Below are positions 1-8,917 of a DNA stretch of 64,000 nt, piece by piece. The notes under the pieces are model-generated. The model was not told the origin of the DNA and made no database searches. It was given only the letters and a program-made list of their open reading frames with translations. Position numbers and translations under genes: made by a program. The first letter of the stretch is position 1, and each line of letters opens with the position of its first letter. This DNA is from Streptomyces sp. NBC_00234. GTDB lineage: Bacteria; Actinomycetota; Actinomycetes; Streptomycetales; Streptomycetaceae. Where the stretch lies: contig NZ_CP108101.1 of the NCBI RefSeq assembly GCF_036195325.1, positions 2,542,001 to 2,606,000 on the forward strand, read 5' to 3'.

Positions 1-39
1 GCGGCCCGCGCGCTCATCCTTGAGCACGCAGGCGCCTAA
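1..39 (+). CDS. fabD: Malonyl-CoA:ACP transacylase FabD, last 12 codons (truncated by window edge)
   Basis: Only the C-terminal tail is present: reading from base 1, twelve codons (ending ALILEHAGA) precede a TAA stop at 37-39. Identity is inferred from position: in Streptomyces fabD lies directly upstream of fabH in the same operon, and the stop codon here merges with the AAGGAG ribosome-binding site of fabH, as expected for tight coupling. FabD would load malonyl groups onto ACP. Nothing catalytic can be seen in so short a piece. Confidence 0.75.
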   Translation, partial: AARALILEHAGA

Positions 40-52
40 GGAGCCCGAGAGC

Positions 53-1054
53 ATGTCGAAGATCAAGCCCAGCAAGGGCGCCCCGTACGCACGCATCATG
101 GGTGTCGGTGGCTACCGGCCGACCCGTGTCGTGCCCAACGAGGTGATCCTCGAGACGATCGACTCGTCCGACGAGTGGATCCGTTCGCGCTCCGGCATCG
201 CCACCCGCCACTGGGCCTCCGACGAGGAGACCGTGTCCGCGATGTCCGTCGAGGCGGCCGGCAAGGCGATCGCCGACGCCGGGATCACGCCCGAGCAGAT
301 CGGCGGAGTCATCGTCTCCACCGTCTCGCACTTCAAGCAGACCCCGGCCGTCGCGACCGAGATCGCCCACAAGATCGGCGCGGGCAAGCCCGCCGCCTTC
401 GACATCTCCGCCGGCTGCGCGGGCTTCGGCTACGGCCTGACGCTCGCCAAGGGCATGATCGTCGAGGGCTCGGCGGAGTACGTGCTCGTCATCGGTGTCG
501 AGCGGCTGAGCGACCTCACCGACCTGGAGGACCGCGCGACGGCCTTCCTGTTCGGCGACGGCGCGGGCGCGGTCGTCGTGGGCCCCTCGAAGGAACCGGC
601 CATGGGCCCGACCGTCTGGGGCTCCGAGGGCGACAAGTCCGACACGATCAAGCAGACCGTGCCGTGGGACGAGTTCCACACCGAGCGTCCGGAGAAGTTC
701 CCCGCCATCACGCAGGAGGGCCAGGCGGTCTTCCGCTGGGCCGTCTTCGAGATGGCGAAGATCGCCCAGCAGGCGCTGGAGGCGGCCGGGATCACTCCGG
801 AAGACCTGGACGTCTTCATTCCGCACCAGGCCAACATGCGGATCATCGACTCGATGGTGAAGACCCTGAAGCTGCCGGAGCACGTCACGGTCGCCCGTGA
901 CGTGGAGACCACCGGCAACACGTCCGCCGCCTCGATTCCGCTCGCAATGGAGCGGCTCCTGGCGACCGGTCAGGCGAAGAGCGGCGACACCGCGCTCGTC
1001 ATCGGCTTCGGGGCGGGTCTCGTCTACGCCGCGACGGTCGTTACCCTCCCCTAG
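53..1054 (+). CDS. fabH: Beta-ketoacyl-ACP synthase III
   Basis: FabH (333 aa) starts fatty-acid synthesis by condensing an acyl-CoA starter with malonyl-ACP; in streptomycetes it accepts branched starters. The thiolase-fold catalytic triad is visible: Cys122 in the AGCAGFG motif, His258 in PHQAN, and Asn289 in GNTSAAS. The FFGDGAG-type glycine loop is FLFGDGAG near residue 166. I chose ATG 53 because AAGGAG (39-44) sits 8 bases upstream; a TTG at 20 would overlap fabD and has no such site. It lies between fabD and acpP in the fab operon. A small GC hairpin (1061-1076) separates it from acpP. Length and motifs are entirely normal for the family. Confidence 0.97.
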   Translation: MSKIKPSKGAPYARIMGVGGYRPTRVVPNEVILETIDSSDEWIRSRSGIATRHWASDEETVSAMSVEAAGKAIADAGITPEQIGGVIVSTVSHFKQTPAVATEIAHKIGAGKPAAFDISAGCAGFGYGLTLAKGMIVEGSAEYVLVIGVERLSDLTDLEDRATAFLFGDGAGAVVVGPSKEPAMGPTVWGSEGDKSDTIKQTVPWDEFHTERPEKFPAITQEGQAVFRWAVFEMAKIAQQALEAAGITPEDLDVFIPHQANMRIIDSMVKTLKLPEHVTVARDVETTGNTSAASIPLAMERLLATGQAKSGDTALVIGFGAGLVYAATVVTLP

Positions 1055-1116
1055 TCACACCGGACCTTCCGGTCCGTACGCCCGAACCCTGAAGAAAACC
1101 ACCGAAGGAGCGCCAC

Positions 1117-1365
1117 ATGGCCGCCACTCAGGAAGAGATCGTCACCGGTCTCGCCGAGATCGTCAACGAGATCGCCGGTATCCCGGTCGAGGACGTCCAG
1201 CTGGACAAGTCCTTCACCGACGACCTGGACGTCGACTCGCTGTCCATGGTCGAGGTCGTCGTCGCCGCCGAAGAGCGTTTCGACGTCAAGATCCCCGACG
1301 AGGACGTCAAGAACCTCAAGACCGTCGGCGACGCTGCCGACTACATCCTGAAGAACCAGGGCTGA
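1117..1365 (+). CDS. acpP: Acyl carrier protein
   Basis: Small acidic protein (82 aa) carrying growing acyl chains on a 4'-phosphopantetheine arm. The attachment serine is Ser41 in the DVDSLSMVE motif, the usual DSL signature. Four-helix ACP length is normal. A GAAGGAG-type ribosome site lies just before ATG 1117. It sits 62 bp after fabH and 79 bp before fabF, the standard Streptomyces order, and is the housekeeping ACP rather than a polyketide one, judging by its neighbours. A short hairpin upstream (1061-1076, CGGACC/GGTCCG) could modulate read-through, letting acpP be expressed more strongly than its neighbours, but that is inference. Confidence 0.97.
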   Translation: MAATQEEIVTGLAEIVNEIAGIPVEDVQLDKSFTDDLDVDSLSMVEVVVAAEERFDVKIPDEDVKNLKTVGDAADYILKNQG

Positions 1366-1444
1366 TCCAGCCCCGGTTCGTGTGTCGCCACCCGGCGGTG
1401 GCGCCGCTGATTCACGACCCTCTACACGTGGAGAAGATTTTCCA

Positions 1445-2707
1445 GTGAGCCCGACCAATCGCACCGTGGTCGTCACCGGTATCGGCGCAACCACTCCGCT
1501 GGGTGGCGACACCGCATCGACCTGGGAAGGTCTGATGGCCGGCCGTTCCGGCGTGAAGCCCCTCGAGGGCGAGCGCTTCGAGGAACTGCCCGTCCGGATC
1601 GCCGCCCTCGCGGCCGTCGACCCGGGCGATGTCCTGCCCCGCCCGCTCGCCCGCAAGCTGGACCGCTCGGCGCAGTTCGCGCTGATCGCGGCTCGCGAGG
1701 CGTGGGCCGACGCGGGTTACACCGGCAAGGCCGGCGAGGACGAGAAGGTTCGTCCCGAGCGCCTCGGTTCGGTCATCGCCTCCGGCATCGGCGGCGTGAT
1801 CACCCTGCTCGACCAGTACGACGTGCTGAAGGAGAAGGGCGTACGCCGCGTCTCCCCGCACACCGTTCCCATGCTCATGCCCAACGGCCCGGCGGCCAAC
1901 GTCGGCCTGGAGGTCAACGCCCAGGCCGGTGTCCACACCCCGGTCTCCGCCTGCGCCTCGGGTGCCGAGGCCATCGGGTACGCCGTCGAGATGATCCGTA
2001 CCGGCCGTGCCGACGTGGTCCTCGCCGGTGGCACCGAGGCGGCCATCCACCCGCTGCCGATCGCGGCGTTCGCCAACATGATGGCGATGTCCAAGAGCAA
2101 CGACGAGCCCGAGAAGGCCTCGCGCCCGTACGACACGGGCCGTGACGGCTTCGTCCTCGGCGAGGGCGCGGGCGTCGTCGTCCTGGAGTCCGCGGAGCAC
2201 GCCGCCGCGCGTGGCGCCAAGGTCTACTGCGAGGTCGTGGGGCAGGGTCTGTCCGCGGACTCGCACCACATCGCGCAGCCCGAGCCCACGGGCCGCGGGA
2301 TCGCCACCGCGATGCAGAACCTGCTCGACGCGACGGACCTGAAGCCGGCCGAGATCGTGCACCTCAACGCGCACGCCACCTCGACGCCGCAGGGTGACAT
2401 CGCCGAGATCAAGGCCCTGCGCAAGGTCCTGGGCGACGACCTCGACCACGTCGCCATCTCCGCGACCAAGTCGATGACGGGTCACCTGCTGGGTGGCGCG
2501 GGCGGCATCGAGACCGTCGCCACGGTCCTGGCGCTGCACCACCGCGTCGCTCCGCCGACCATCAACGTCGACAACCTCGACGAGGACGTGGAGGCGGACA
2601 TCGTCCGCGACGAGCCGCGCAAGCTGCCGGAGGGACCGATCGCCGCGATCAACAACTCCTTCGGGTTCGGCGGCCACAACGTCGTGCTGGCGTTCCGTTC
2701 GGTCTGA
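1445..2707 (+). CDS. fabF: Beta-ketoacyl-ACP synthase II
   Basis: Elongating condensing enzyme (420 aa). The Cys-His-His triad is present: Cys170 in VSACASG, His310 in NAHATSTPQGD, His347 in TGHLLGGAGG. The C-terminal NNSFGFGGHN motif is also intact. The protein starts MSPTNRTVVVTG from GTG 1445, with GGAGAAG a few bases upstream; an earlier in-frame start near 1382 would add residues unlike any FabF. It is the last gene of the fab operon and is followed 15 bases later by a long perfect hairpin terminator. Confidence 0.96.
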   Translation: MSPTNRTVVVTGIGATTPLGGDTASTWEGLMAGRSGVKPLEGERFEELPVRIAALAAVDPGDVLPRPLARKLDRSAQFALIAAREAWADAGYTGKAGEDEKVRPERLGSVIASGIGGVITLLDQYDVLKEKGVRRVSPHTVPMLMPNGPAANVGLEVNAQAGVHTPVSACASGAEAIGYAVEMIRTGRADVVLAGGTEAAIHPLPIAAFANMMAMSKSNDEPEKASRPYDTGRDGFVLGEGAGVVVLESAEHAAARGAKVYCEVVGQGLSADSHHIAQPEPTGRGIATAMQNLLDATDLKPAEIVHLNAHATSTPQGDIAEIKALRKVLGDDLDHVAISATKSMTGHLLGGAGGIETVATVLALHHRVAPPTINVDNLDEDVEADIVRDEPRKLPEGPIAAINNSFGFGGHNVVLAFRSV

Positions 2708-2722
2708 CGCACAGTCCGTACG

Positions 2723-2764
2723 CGAGAAGCCCGCCTCCCCGGTACCGGGGAGGCGGGCTTCTCG
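2723..2764 (+). terminator. Strong hairpin terminator after fabF
   Basis: A perfect 42-base palindrome (arm CGAGAAGCCCGCCTCCCCGG followed by its complement) starts 15 bases after the fabF stop. It lies between fabF and the convergent DUF3145 gene, so it may serve both strands. There is no T-run, which is common in Streptomyces terminators. Confidence 0.8.
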
Positions 2765-2821
2765 TCGTTCCGGGCCGTTCCGGCGGCCGAGGAGCGGGGG
2801 TCCGGGGGCAGTGGGCCCGGG

Positions 2822-3316
2822 TCACACCACCTGGTGGAGCCAGCGGACCGGCGCGCCCTCGCCCGCGTGGCGGAAGGACTCCAGCTCGTCGTCCCACGGC
2901 TTGCCGAGCAGCTTGGCGATCTCCGCCTCCAGATCCGTCTCACCGCGCACGGACCGGGCGAGCGCCGCCCGCAGCCGGTCCTCGGGGATCAGGATGTCGC
3001 CGTGCATACCGGTCACGGCGTGGAAGATGCCCAGTCCGGGGGTGGAGCTGTAGCGCTCGCCCTCGGCCGTGGACGACGGCTCGGCCGTCACCTCGAAGCG
3101 CAGCAGGTCCCAGCCCCGGAGCGCCGAGGCGAGCTCCGACGCGGTGCCGGGCCGGGCCTTCCAGGAGAATTCGGACCGCCAGGTGCCGGGGGCCGCCGGC
3201 TGTCTGATCCAGTCCAGCTGGACCCGCACACCGAGGACACCCGCCACCGCCCATTCGACATGTGGGCACAGCGCGCGCGGTGCGGAGTGAACGTACAGAA
3301 CTCCACGTGTCGTCAC
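2822..3316 (-). CDS. DUF3145 family protein
   Basis: A 164-aa soluble protein of the actinobacterial DUF3145 family (opening MTTRGVLYVHSAPRALCPHVEW), function unknown. Length matches the family. The same gene lies convergent to fabF in other Streptomyces, from memory. GTG 3316 is chosen because GGAGGT lies 4 bases upstream, a strong though slightly close site. No signal peptide or membrane segment. The conserved position beside the fab operon may only reflect synteny and does not prove a role in lipid synthesis. Confidence 0.88.
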   Translation of the reverse strand: MTTRGVLYVHSAPRALCPHVEWAVAGVLGVRVQLDWIRQPAAPGTWRSEFSWKARPGTASELASALRGWDLLRFEVTAEPSSTAEGERYSSTPGLGIFHAVTGMHGDILIPEDRLRAALARSVRGETDLEAEIAKLLGKPWDDELESFRHAGEGAPVRWLHQVV

Positions 3317-3689
3317 CGGGACCTCCAGTGTGGGACGAAGTTCGCCTTGCCCAGCGGCCTCGTGCCCGTACCGCCTCTTCCCGGTCGGCTCCCGAGGTTC
3401 TCATCAGTAAACAGCATCGGGAGTGAATCTCCTGAAAAAGGACAGTATGTGACGAGATGCAACGTACCGGAGCCACCCATATGTACGCGGGTGAGCAAGG
3501 CTCCACTGGGCCGACGGGGAAAAGCTACCGTGCGCCGGGGCCGGGCGTGTGACGTACCGTCGGTCCCGGGCCCTTGATTCGCACAGCTTTCACCCGGCAG
3601 GGCGCGGAGGCCCGCCACCTGCATCGCAGGGGTTTGCCGGAGGCATGGCCAGCGGCATAACCAGGGGCTTCGACCGGAAGGGACCAGGA
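3317..3689. other. Intergenic region between DUF3145 gene and SGNH lipoprotein gene
   Basis: A 373-base divergent intergenic region. Its middle (about 3400-3480) is markedly richer in A/T than its surroundings, as expected for promoters facing both ways. An open frame crosses it on the minus strand but has no family resemblance or codon bias, so I do not call it a gene. I see no clear named operator. Confidence 0.5.
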
Positions 3690-4607
3690 ATGCCGGAGCA
3701 TGCGTCACGCCGCCGCAGGCGCCCCGCCGTTGCCGCGCTGGCGGCGGTTTCGCTGACCGCGGGCCTCGCGCTCACGGGCTGCTCCGGCGGCTCCGGGAGC
3801 CCGGAGGGGCGCGCGTCGGACGGCGCGCGCCGGGCCTCCCCCGCACCGGCCCCGCTCTGGGACCGCACACCGGCGTCGCTCGCCGCCGTCGGGGACTCCA
3901 TCACCCGCGGCTTCGACGCCTGCTCGGTGCTGGCCGACTGCCCGGAGGTGTCCTGGGCCACCGGCACGGACAGCGGGGTGCGCAGCCTCGCGCTACGGCT
4001 GCTCGGCGCGTCGAAGGCGTCCTCGCACAGCTGGAACCACGCCGTTTCCGGTGCCCGGATAGCTCAGCTTCCGGAGCAGATGGCACGGGCGGCCGAGGAG
4101 AGGCCGGACCTGGTGACCGTGATGATCGGCGCCAACGACGCGTGCCGGGACTCCGAGCGGATCATGACGCCGGTGGCCGACTTCCGGGCCTCGTTCGAGG
4201 CGTCGATGCGGCAGTTGCGCGCCACCGCGCCGAAGGCGCAGGTGTACGTGTCGAGCGTGCCCGATCTGAAGCGCCTGTGGTCGACGGGGCGCACCAACGA
4301 GCTGGGCAAGCAGATCTGGAAGCTGGGCATCTGCCGGTCGATGCTGGGCGACGCGGACAACATGGACGCGGCGGCCGTGACGCGGCGGGACACGGTGCGG
4401 AAGCGGGTGATCGCCTACAACCAGGTCCTGGAGGACGTCTGCGCGAAGGACGCACGGTGCCGCTACGACGGAGGGGCGGTCTTCGCCTACCGGTTCACCG
4501 GGAAGCAGCTCAGCCAGTGGGACTGGTTCCACCCGGGCCGCAACGGGCAGGCCCGGCTGGCAGAAATCGCTTACCGCAATGTCACGGCCGACCGGCCGCC
4601 CGCGTAG
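3690..4607 (+). CDS. SGNH/GDSL hydrolase, lipoprotein
   Basis: A secreted, lipid-anchored esterase or lipase-like enzyme (305 aa). The basic N-terminus, hydrophobic core and lipobox LTGC (Cys31) mark a lipoprotein signal. The SGNH blocks are clear: GDSITRG with nucleophile Ser70, the Gly in the second block, GANDAC around residue 150, and DWFHPG with the Asp/His pair near the C-terminus. ATG 3690 is preceded by a GGACCAGGA ribosome site; upstream in-frame codons would bury the signal peptide. It ends 11 bases before the aldose epimerase gene, so the two may be co-transcribed. The substrate cannot be deduced. Confidence 0.9.
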   Translation: MPEHASRRRRRPAVAALAAVSLTAGLALTGCSGGSGSPEGRASDGARRASPAPAPLWDRTPASLAAVGDSITRGFDACSVLADCPEVSWATGTDSGVRSLALRLLGASKASSHSWNHAVSGARIAQLPEQMARAAEERPDLVTVMIGANDACRDSERIMTPVADFRASFEASMRQLRATAPKAQVYVSSVPDLKRLWSTGRTNELGKQIWKLGICRSMLGDADNMDAAAVTRRDTVRKRVIAYNQVLEDVCAKDARCRYDGGAVFAYRFTGKQLSQWDWFHPGRNGQARLAEIAYRNVTADRPPA

Positions 4608-4618
4608 GGTCCCTGATC

Positions 4619-5623
4619 ATGACGACGGGTACAACGGGCACGGACATACACGCGGAGGACTACTCCGCCCTCGCCGACGGCACGGCCGTACGGCGCTGGA
4701 CCCTGGAGCGGGACGGCACACGGGTACGCGTGCTGACGTACGGCGGCATCGTGCAGTCGGTCGAGGTGCCCGACCGGGACGGCGTACGGGGTCCTGTGGC
4801 ACTGGGACTGCCGGATGTCGCGGCGTACGAGACCTTCTCCGGGCCCTATTTCGGGGCGCTGGTCGGGCGGTACGCGAACCGGATCGCGAGCGCCCGCTTC
4901 GTGCTCGACGGCACGGCCCGTCAGGTGACGCCCAACGAGGGCCGCAACCACGTGCACGGGGGGACCCGGGGCTTCGACAAGCGGGTGTGGGAGGCACGGG
5001 AGGTCCCGCACGGCGTGTGCCTCTCCCTGGTCGCCGAGGACGGCGAGGAGGGCTTCCCGGGGCGGCTCGCGGTCTCGGTGACGTACACGCTGGACGCGGG
5101 CGGGGCGCTGCGGATCGACTACCGGGCGACGACGGACGCGCCCACGGTGGTGAACCTGACGAACCACACGTACTGGAACCTGGCCGGCGCGGACGGCGCG
5201 AGCGCGCTCGGGCACGAGCTGCGGATCGCGGCCGGGCAGATCACTCCGGTGGACGGTGACTCCCTGCCGACGGGCGAGTTCGCCGCGGTGGACGGGACCC
5301 GCTTCGACTTCCGTGAGGCGCGGGCGGTGGGCCCGGCGTACGACCACAACTACGTGCTCGACGGGGCCACGGACGACGGCGTCGCGGCCGAGCTGTACGC
5401 GGCCGGGACGGGGCGGGTGCTGACGGTCCGTACGACGGAGCCGGGCATGCAGCTGTACACCGCCGACCACTTCGACGGGAAGCCGTTCGGGCCCTGTGCG
5501 GGCATCGCGCTGGAGACCCAGCACTTCCCGGACTCGCCGAACCGGCCCGGGTTCCCGAGCACGGTGCTGCGGCCGGGCGAGGAGTTCGTGTCGACGACCG
5601 TGTACGGCTTCTCCGTGCGCTGA
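4619..5623 (+). CDS. Aldose 1-epimerase (GalM family)
   Basis: Catalyses alpha/beta anomer interconversion of aldoses in the cytoplasm (334 aa, normal length). Family motifs are complete: GRYANRI, NHVHGG, the catalytic-acid region VNLTNHTYWNL with its His, and the catalytic base Glu in LETQHFPDSPN. There is no signal peptide. ATG 4619 follows an AGGG about 9 bases away. It follows the SGNH lipoprotein gene closely and converges on the GH3 beta-glucosidase gene, with a shared terminator between. A role in handling sugars released by the glucosidase is plausible. Confidence 0.93.
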   Translation: MTTGTTGTDIHAEDYSALADGTAVRRWTLERDGTRVRVLTYGGIVQSVEVPDRDGVRGPVALGLPDVAAYETFSGPYFGALVGRYANRIASARFVLDGTARQVTPNEGRNHVHGGTRGFDKRVWEAREVPHGVCLSLVAEDGEEGFPGRLAVSVTYTLDAGGALRIDYRATTDAPTVVNLTNHTYWNLAGADGASALGHELRIAAGQITPVDGDSLPTGEFAAVDGTRFDFREARAVGPAYDHNYVLDGATDDGVAAELYAAGTGRVLTVRTTEPGMQLYTADHFDGKPFGPCAGIALETQHFPDSPNRPGFPSTVLRPGEEFVSTTVYGFSVR

Positions 5624-5636
5624 CCGGTGTCCCGGC

Positions 5637-5668
5637 CCCGTGGACGGAGTGGCTGCTCCGTCCACGGG
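5637..5668. terminator. Bidirectional terminator between galM-like and GH3 genes
   Basis: A perfect 13-bp stem (CCCGTGGACGGAG with its complement) and a 6-base loop lie in the 55-base gap between two converging genes. Confidence 0.8.
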
Positions 5669-5678
5669 ACGCCGGTTC

Positions 5679-8156
5679 CTACTCCTTGATCTCCACCGGG
5701 GCGGTCACCCGGATGTCCGCGACGGAACGGGCGGCCTGCACCTGGTACGTGCCGGGGACGAGCTGCCAGCCGCCGGTGGTCTCGTCCCAGATCTCGTACG
5801 CCCTGCGGTCCAGCGGGACCGTCACCTCGACCGTCTCGCCCGGCGCCGCCCCGACGCGGGCGAAGCCGGCCAGTTGGCGGGCCGCCCGGCCGGCGGTCTC
5901 CGTCTCCGGCGCCAGATAGATCTGCACGGTCTCGGCACCGGGACGCGGGCCGGTGTTGCGGAGGCGGACGGTCGCGGACTCGGCGGTGGCCTCCAGGGAC
6001 TCGTACGCCCAGCTGGTGTAGCCGAGGCCGTGGCCGAAGGCGTAGGCGGGGGCTGTGCCGGCCTTCTCCCAGGCCCGGTAGCCGATGAAGACGCCCTCCT
6101 CGTAGTGGAGTTCACCGCCGGTGGGGGTGGTGCCCGCGACCGGGACGTCGGCGAGGGTGGCCGGCCAGGTGGTGGGGAGCCGGCCGCCCGGTTCCGCTCC
6201 GTCCACGCCCAGCAGGACATCGGCGAGCGCGTGCCCCGCCTCCTGGCCCGGGAACCAGCTCAGCAGCACGGCGGCGACCTCGTCCCGCCACGGAAGCTCC
6301 ACCGGTGAACCGGAGTTGACGACCACCACGGTCCTCGGGTTGGCGGCGGCGACCGCCCTCACCAGCTCGTCCTGGTGGCCGGGGAGCGCCAGGTCCGTAC
6401 GGTCGAAGCCCTCGGACTCGACGTGTTCGGTGGTGCCCACGACCACGACGGCGGTGTCGGCGGCGCGGGCCGCCTCGACGGCTTCGGCGATCAGTTCGGC
6501 GGGGTCGCGGCGCGGGCCGAGGTGGACGAGGGAGAACGAGACGCCGGGGATCGGCGAGTCGGCGGCGAGGGTGTCGGGCACCTGGCGGAGGGAGACCTCG
6601 ACCGGGACCCCCTCGGTGAGGGTGATCCGGGCGCGGTCCACGGGGTTGCCGAAGAACGCCTCGCCGGGGTCGGTGGAGCCGGTGACCCGGTGCACCCCGT
6701 CGTACAGGGTCTCGCCCGCGACCTTCAGGGTGAGGGCGCCGGTGCCGCGGGTGCCGAAGACGTGCTCGCCGGTCTCGCGCGGGACGAAGGTGCCGGTCAC
6801 CTCGACGCTGTGGAGCGCGTCGAGGATGACGCCCTCCGGGACGTCGGTGCCGACCCACTGGACGGCGCCGTTGTGCAGCGGGGCCGTGCCGAGGACGGCC
6901 CCGGACCGGTCGTAGCAGACGGCTTTCAGCTCGAAGCCCTGCTCGGCGGCGGCGAGTTCGTCGTTCGGGTCGGCGCCGAGGCGGTAGTCGACCACGCCGT
7001 CCGGGAGTGCGGCGGTGAGGCCCGCCAGCGGGGAGACGATGTGGTCGGGGAAGACCTGGGCCGATCCGCCGCCGAGGACCCGGGCGTCGCGGGCGAGGGC
7101 GCCGATGAGCGCGACCTTGCGGACGGCCCCGGGGCGGATGGGGAGCGCGGCGCCCTCGTTGCGTACGAGGACGAAGGAACGGCGGGCGATCTCGCGGGCC
7201 AGCGCCTCGCCGTCGATGCCGGTCGGCGCACCGGCCGGGTCGACGGCGGGCGGGGCGCCGTCGAGGATGCCGACGCGGGCTGCGAGGAGCAGGACGTTGC
7301 GTACGGCTCCGTCGACGACGGCCTCGTCGACCCGGCCGGCCCGGACGGCGGCGGCGAGTGCCTCGCCGTACACCGTCCTGGGTCCCGGCATGGCGACGTC
7401 GAGGCCGCCGGTGACGGCGCCGACGGTGGAGCGGGCGGCCAGCCAGTCGGAGACGATGAAGCCGTCGAAGCCCCACTCGCCGCGCAGCACCGCGTTCTGG
7501 AGGTAGTGGTGTTCGGTCATGGTGGAGCCGTTGACCTGGTTGTAGGCGGCCATGATGCCCCAGGGGTGGGCGTTCTTGACGATCCGCTCGAACGGTGCGA
7601 GGTAGAGCTCGCGCAGGGGGCGCGGGGCGACGATGTTGTCGACGGTGAAGCGGTCCGTCTCGGCGTCGTTGGCCACGAAGTGCTTGACGGTGGTGCCGAC
7701 TCCGCCGTCCTGCACGCCGAGCACGTAGCCGGTGCCGATCTCGCCCGTGAGGTACGGGTCCTCGCTGTACGCCTCGAAGTGGCGGCCGCCGAGCGGGGAG
7801 CGGTGCAGGTTGACGGTGGGTGCCAGGAGGACGTGGACGCCCTTGCGGCGGGCCTCCTGGGCGAGCAGCCGGCCGGCCCGGCGGGCGAGGGCGGGGTCCC
7901 AGGTCGCGGCGAGGGCGGTGGGCGAGGGCAGGGCGACGGAGGGGTCGTCGGCGGTCCAGCGGACCCCGCGGACGCCGATCGGACCGTCGGACATGACGAG
8001 CGACCGGAGTCCGATCGCGGGCAGCGCGGGCAGCGACCACATGTCCTGGCCGGCCAGGAGCCGTGCCTTGTCGTCGAGGCCGAGTACGGCGAGCGCCGCT
8101 TCCACCGCGGCCCTGCGGACCGCCTCGGGCGTGCTGGATGTGGACGCGTCTGCCAC
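5679..8156 (-). CDS. GH3 family beta-glucosidase with PA14 insert
   Basis: A glycoside hydrolase of family 3 (825 aa), probably cytoplasmic because no signal peptide is seen. Order: (alpha/beta)8 barrel with nucleophile Asp237 in GFIVSDW and KHFVAND; the second domain, split by a PA14-like insert (about residues 430-530, containing GTFVPRETGEHVFG); a segment with ESEGFDRTDL supplying the likely acid/base Glu; and a C-terminal fibronectin III-like domain (LRNTGPRPGAETVQIYL). GTG 8156 is chosen because GGAGGT lies 6 bases upstream; an ATG 39 bases earlier lacks a good site. The TetR gene is divergent across a 163-base gap, suggesting local control. Likely substrates are beta-glucosides or cellobiose-type oligomers. 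Confidence 0.93.
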   Translation of the reverse strand: MADASTSSTPEAVRRAAVEAALAVLGLDDKARLLAGQDMWSLPALPAIGLRSLVMSDGPIGVRGVRWTADDPSVALPSPTALAATWDPALARRAGRLLAQEARRKGVHVLLAPTVNLHRSPLGGRHFEAYSEDPYLTGEIGTGYVLGVQDGGVGTTVKHFVANDAETDRFTVDNIVAPRPLRELYLAPFERIVKNAHPWGIMAAYNQVNGSTMTEHHYLQNAVLRGEWGFDGFIVSDWLAARSTVGAVTGGLDVAMPGPRTVYGEALAAAVRAGRVDEAVVDGAVRNVLLLAARVGILDGAPPAVDPAGAPTGIDGEALAREIARRSFVLVRNEGAALPIRPGAVRKVALIGALARDARVLGGGSAQVFPDHIVSPLAGLTAALPDGVVDYRLGADPNDELAAAEQGFELKAVCYDRSGAVLGTAPLHNGAVQWVGTDVPEGVILDALHSVEVTGTFVPRETGEHVFGTRGTGALTLKVAGETLYDGVHRVTGSTDPGEAFFGNPVDRARITLTEGVPVEVSLRQVPDTLAADSPIPGVSFSLVHLGPRRDPAELIAEAVEAARAADTAVVVVGTTEHVESEGFDRTDLALPGHQDELVRAVAAANPRTVVVVNSGSPVELPWRDEVAAVLLSWFPGQEAGHALADVLLGVDGAEPGGRLPTTWPATLADVPVAGTTPTGGELHYEEGVFIGYRAWEKAGTAPAYAFGHGLGYTSWAYESLEATAESATVRLRNTGPRPGAETVQIYLAPETETAGRAARQLAGFARVGAAPGETVEVTVPLDRRAYEIWDETTGGWQLVPGTYQVQAARSVADIRVTAPVEIKE

Positions 8157-8228
8157 GGCCGTACCTCCTCGTCGAGTTACTGCGAAGGTCTCCATAGTGA
8201 CGTCGATCCGAGTAGACCGGTAGTTTTA

Positions 8229-8245
8229 GTTATCATTTCGTTATC
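8229..8245. promoter_or_regulatory. Direct repeat GTTATC in the GH3/TetR intergenic region
   Basis: GTTATC occurs twice, at 8229-8234 and 8240-8245, exactly 11 bp apart, in an A/T-rich patch of the 163-base divergent region. One helical turn of spacing suits a protein-binding site; the TetR product encoded at 8320 is the obvious candidate. TetR sites are usually palindromes, so this may instead be promoter DNA. Confidence 0.35.
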
Positions 8246-8319
8246 TGATGGGTCGGCACACCCTCCGGATGCCGTACGGTCCTGCTGACAGGGGCCGATG
8301 CGCACGGAAGGGGCCGGCG

Positions 8320-8910
8320 ATGCCACGGGCCAGGAGCGAGGAGCGGCGGGCGGACATCCTCCGCGCCACCCTCGAAGTCATCGCCGAGCGCGGCTACCGC
8401 GGGGCCACGCTGAGCGCGGTGGCCGAGCGGGTGGGCCTCAGCCAGCAGGGACTCCTGCACTACTACCCCACGAAGGAGGCCCTGCTCGTCGCCGTCCTGG
8501 AGGACCGCGACCGGTGGGACACCGGCGGCGGAGGCAGCCGGGGCGACGGCCCGTGGCCGCTCGAACTGCTGGGCTCGCTCGTGGAGTACAACGCGATGCG
8601 CCCCGACATCGTCCGGACCTTCTCGGCACTGCTCGGCGAGAGCGTGGCGGAGGAACACCCGGCGCGGGACTTCTTCACCCGGCGCTACACACAGGTCCGC
8701 ACGAGCATGGCGGCGTCGCTCCGCGCGGAGCACGGCGAGGAGTTGTCGGGCGGGCTGACCCCGGAGCGCGCCGCGACGCTGCTCGTGGCGGTGATGGACG
8801 GCCTGCAGTACCAGTGGCTGCTGGACCCGGACGCGGTGGACATGCCCGAGGCGTTCCAGGACTTCCTGCGCCTGCTCCGGGCCCGGCAGGACCGGGACGA
8901 CAGACCCTAG
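8320..8910 (+). CDS. TetR/AcrR family transcriptional regulator
   Basis: A 196-aa repressor-type protein. The N-terminal TetR helix-turn-helix is clear (RRADILRATLEVIAERGY, then LSAVAERVGLSQQGLLHYY). The C-terminal ligand domain has no recognisable specificity. ATG 8320 follows AAGGGG by 7 bases. It is divergent from the GH3 beta-glucosidase gene, so control of that gene and of itself is the simplest hypothesis. It ends 7 bases before the convergent LysE-type gene. Confidence 0.9.
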   Translation: MPRARSEERRADILRATLEVIAERGYRGATLSAVAERVGLSQQGLLHYYPTKEALLVAVLEDRDRWDTGGGGSRGDGPWPLELLGSLVEYNAMRPDIVRTFSALLGESVAEEHPARDFFTRRYTQVRTSMAASLRAEHGEELSGGLTPERAATLLVAVMDGLQYQWLLDPDAVDMPEAFQDFLRLLRARQDRDDRP

Positions 8911-8917
8911 CCGCGGG

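Noticed and set aside
3313..3708. 131-codon minus-strand frame in the divergent intergenic region
   Set aside because: No ribosome site, no recognisable family, and it overlaps the SGNH signal peptide and promoters.
4605..4620. TAGGGTCCCTGATC after the SGNH gene as another copy of the CTAGGGTC repeat
   Set aside because: Only the first seven or eight bases match and no CTAG is present; chance similarity is likely.
6375..8288. 637-codon plus-strand frame opposite the GH3 gene
   Set aside because: Asp/Gly/Val-rich antisense translation typical of high-GC DNA; the GH3 frame has all catalytic motifs.
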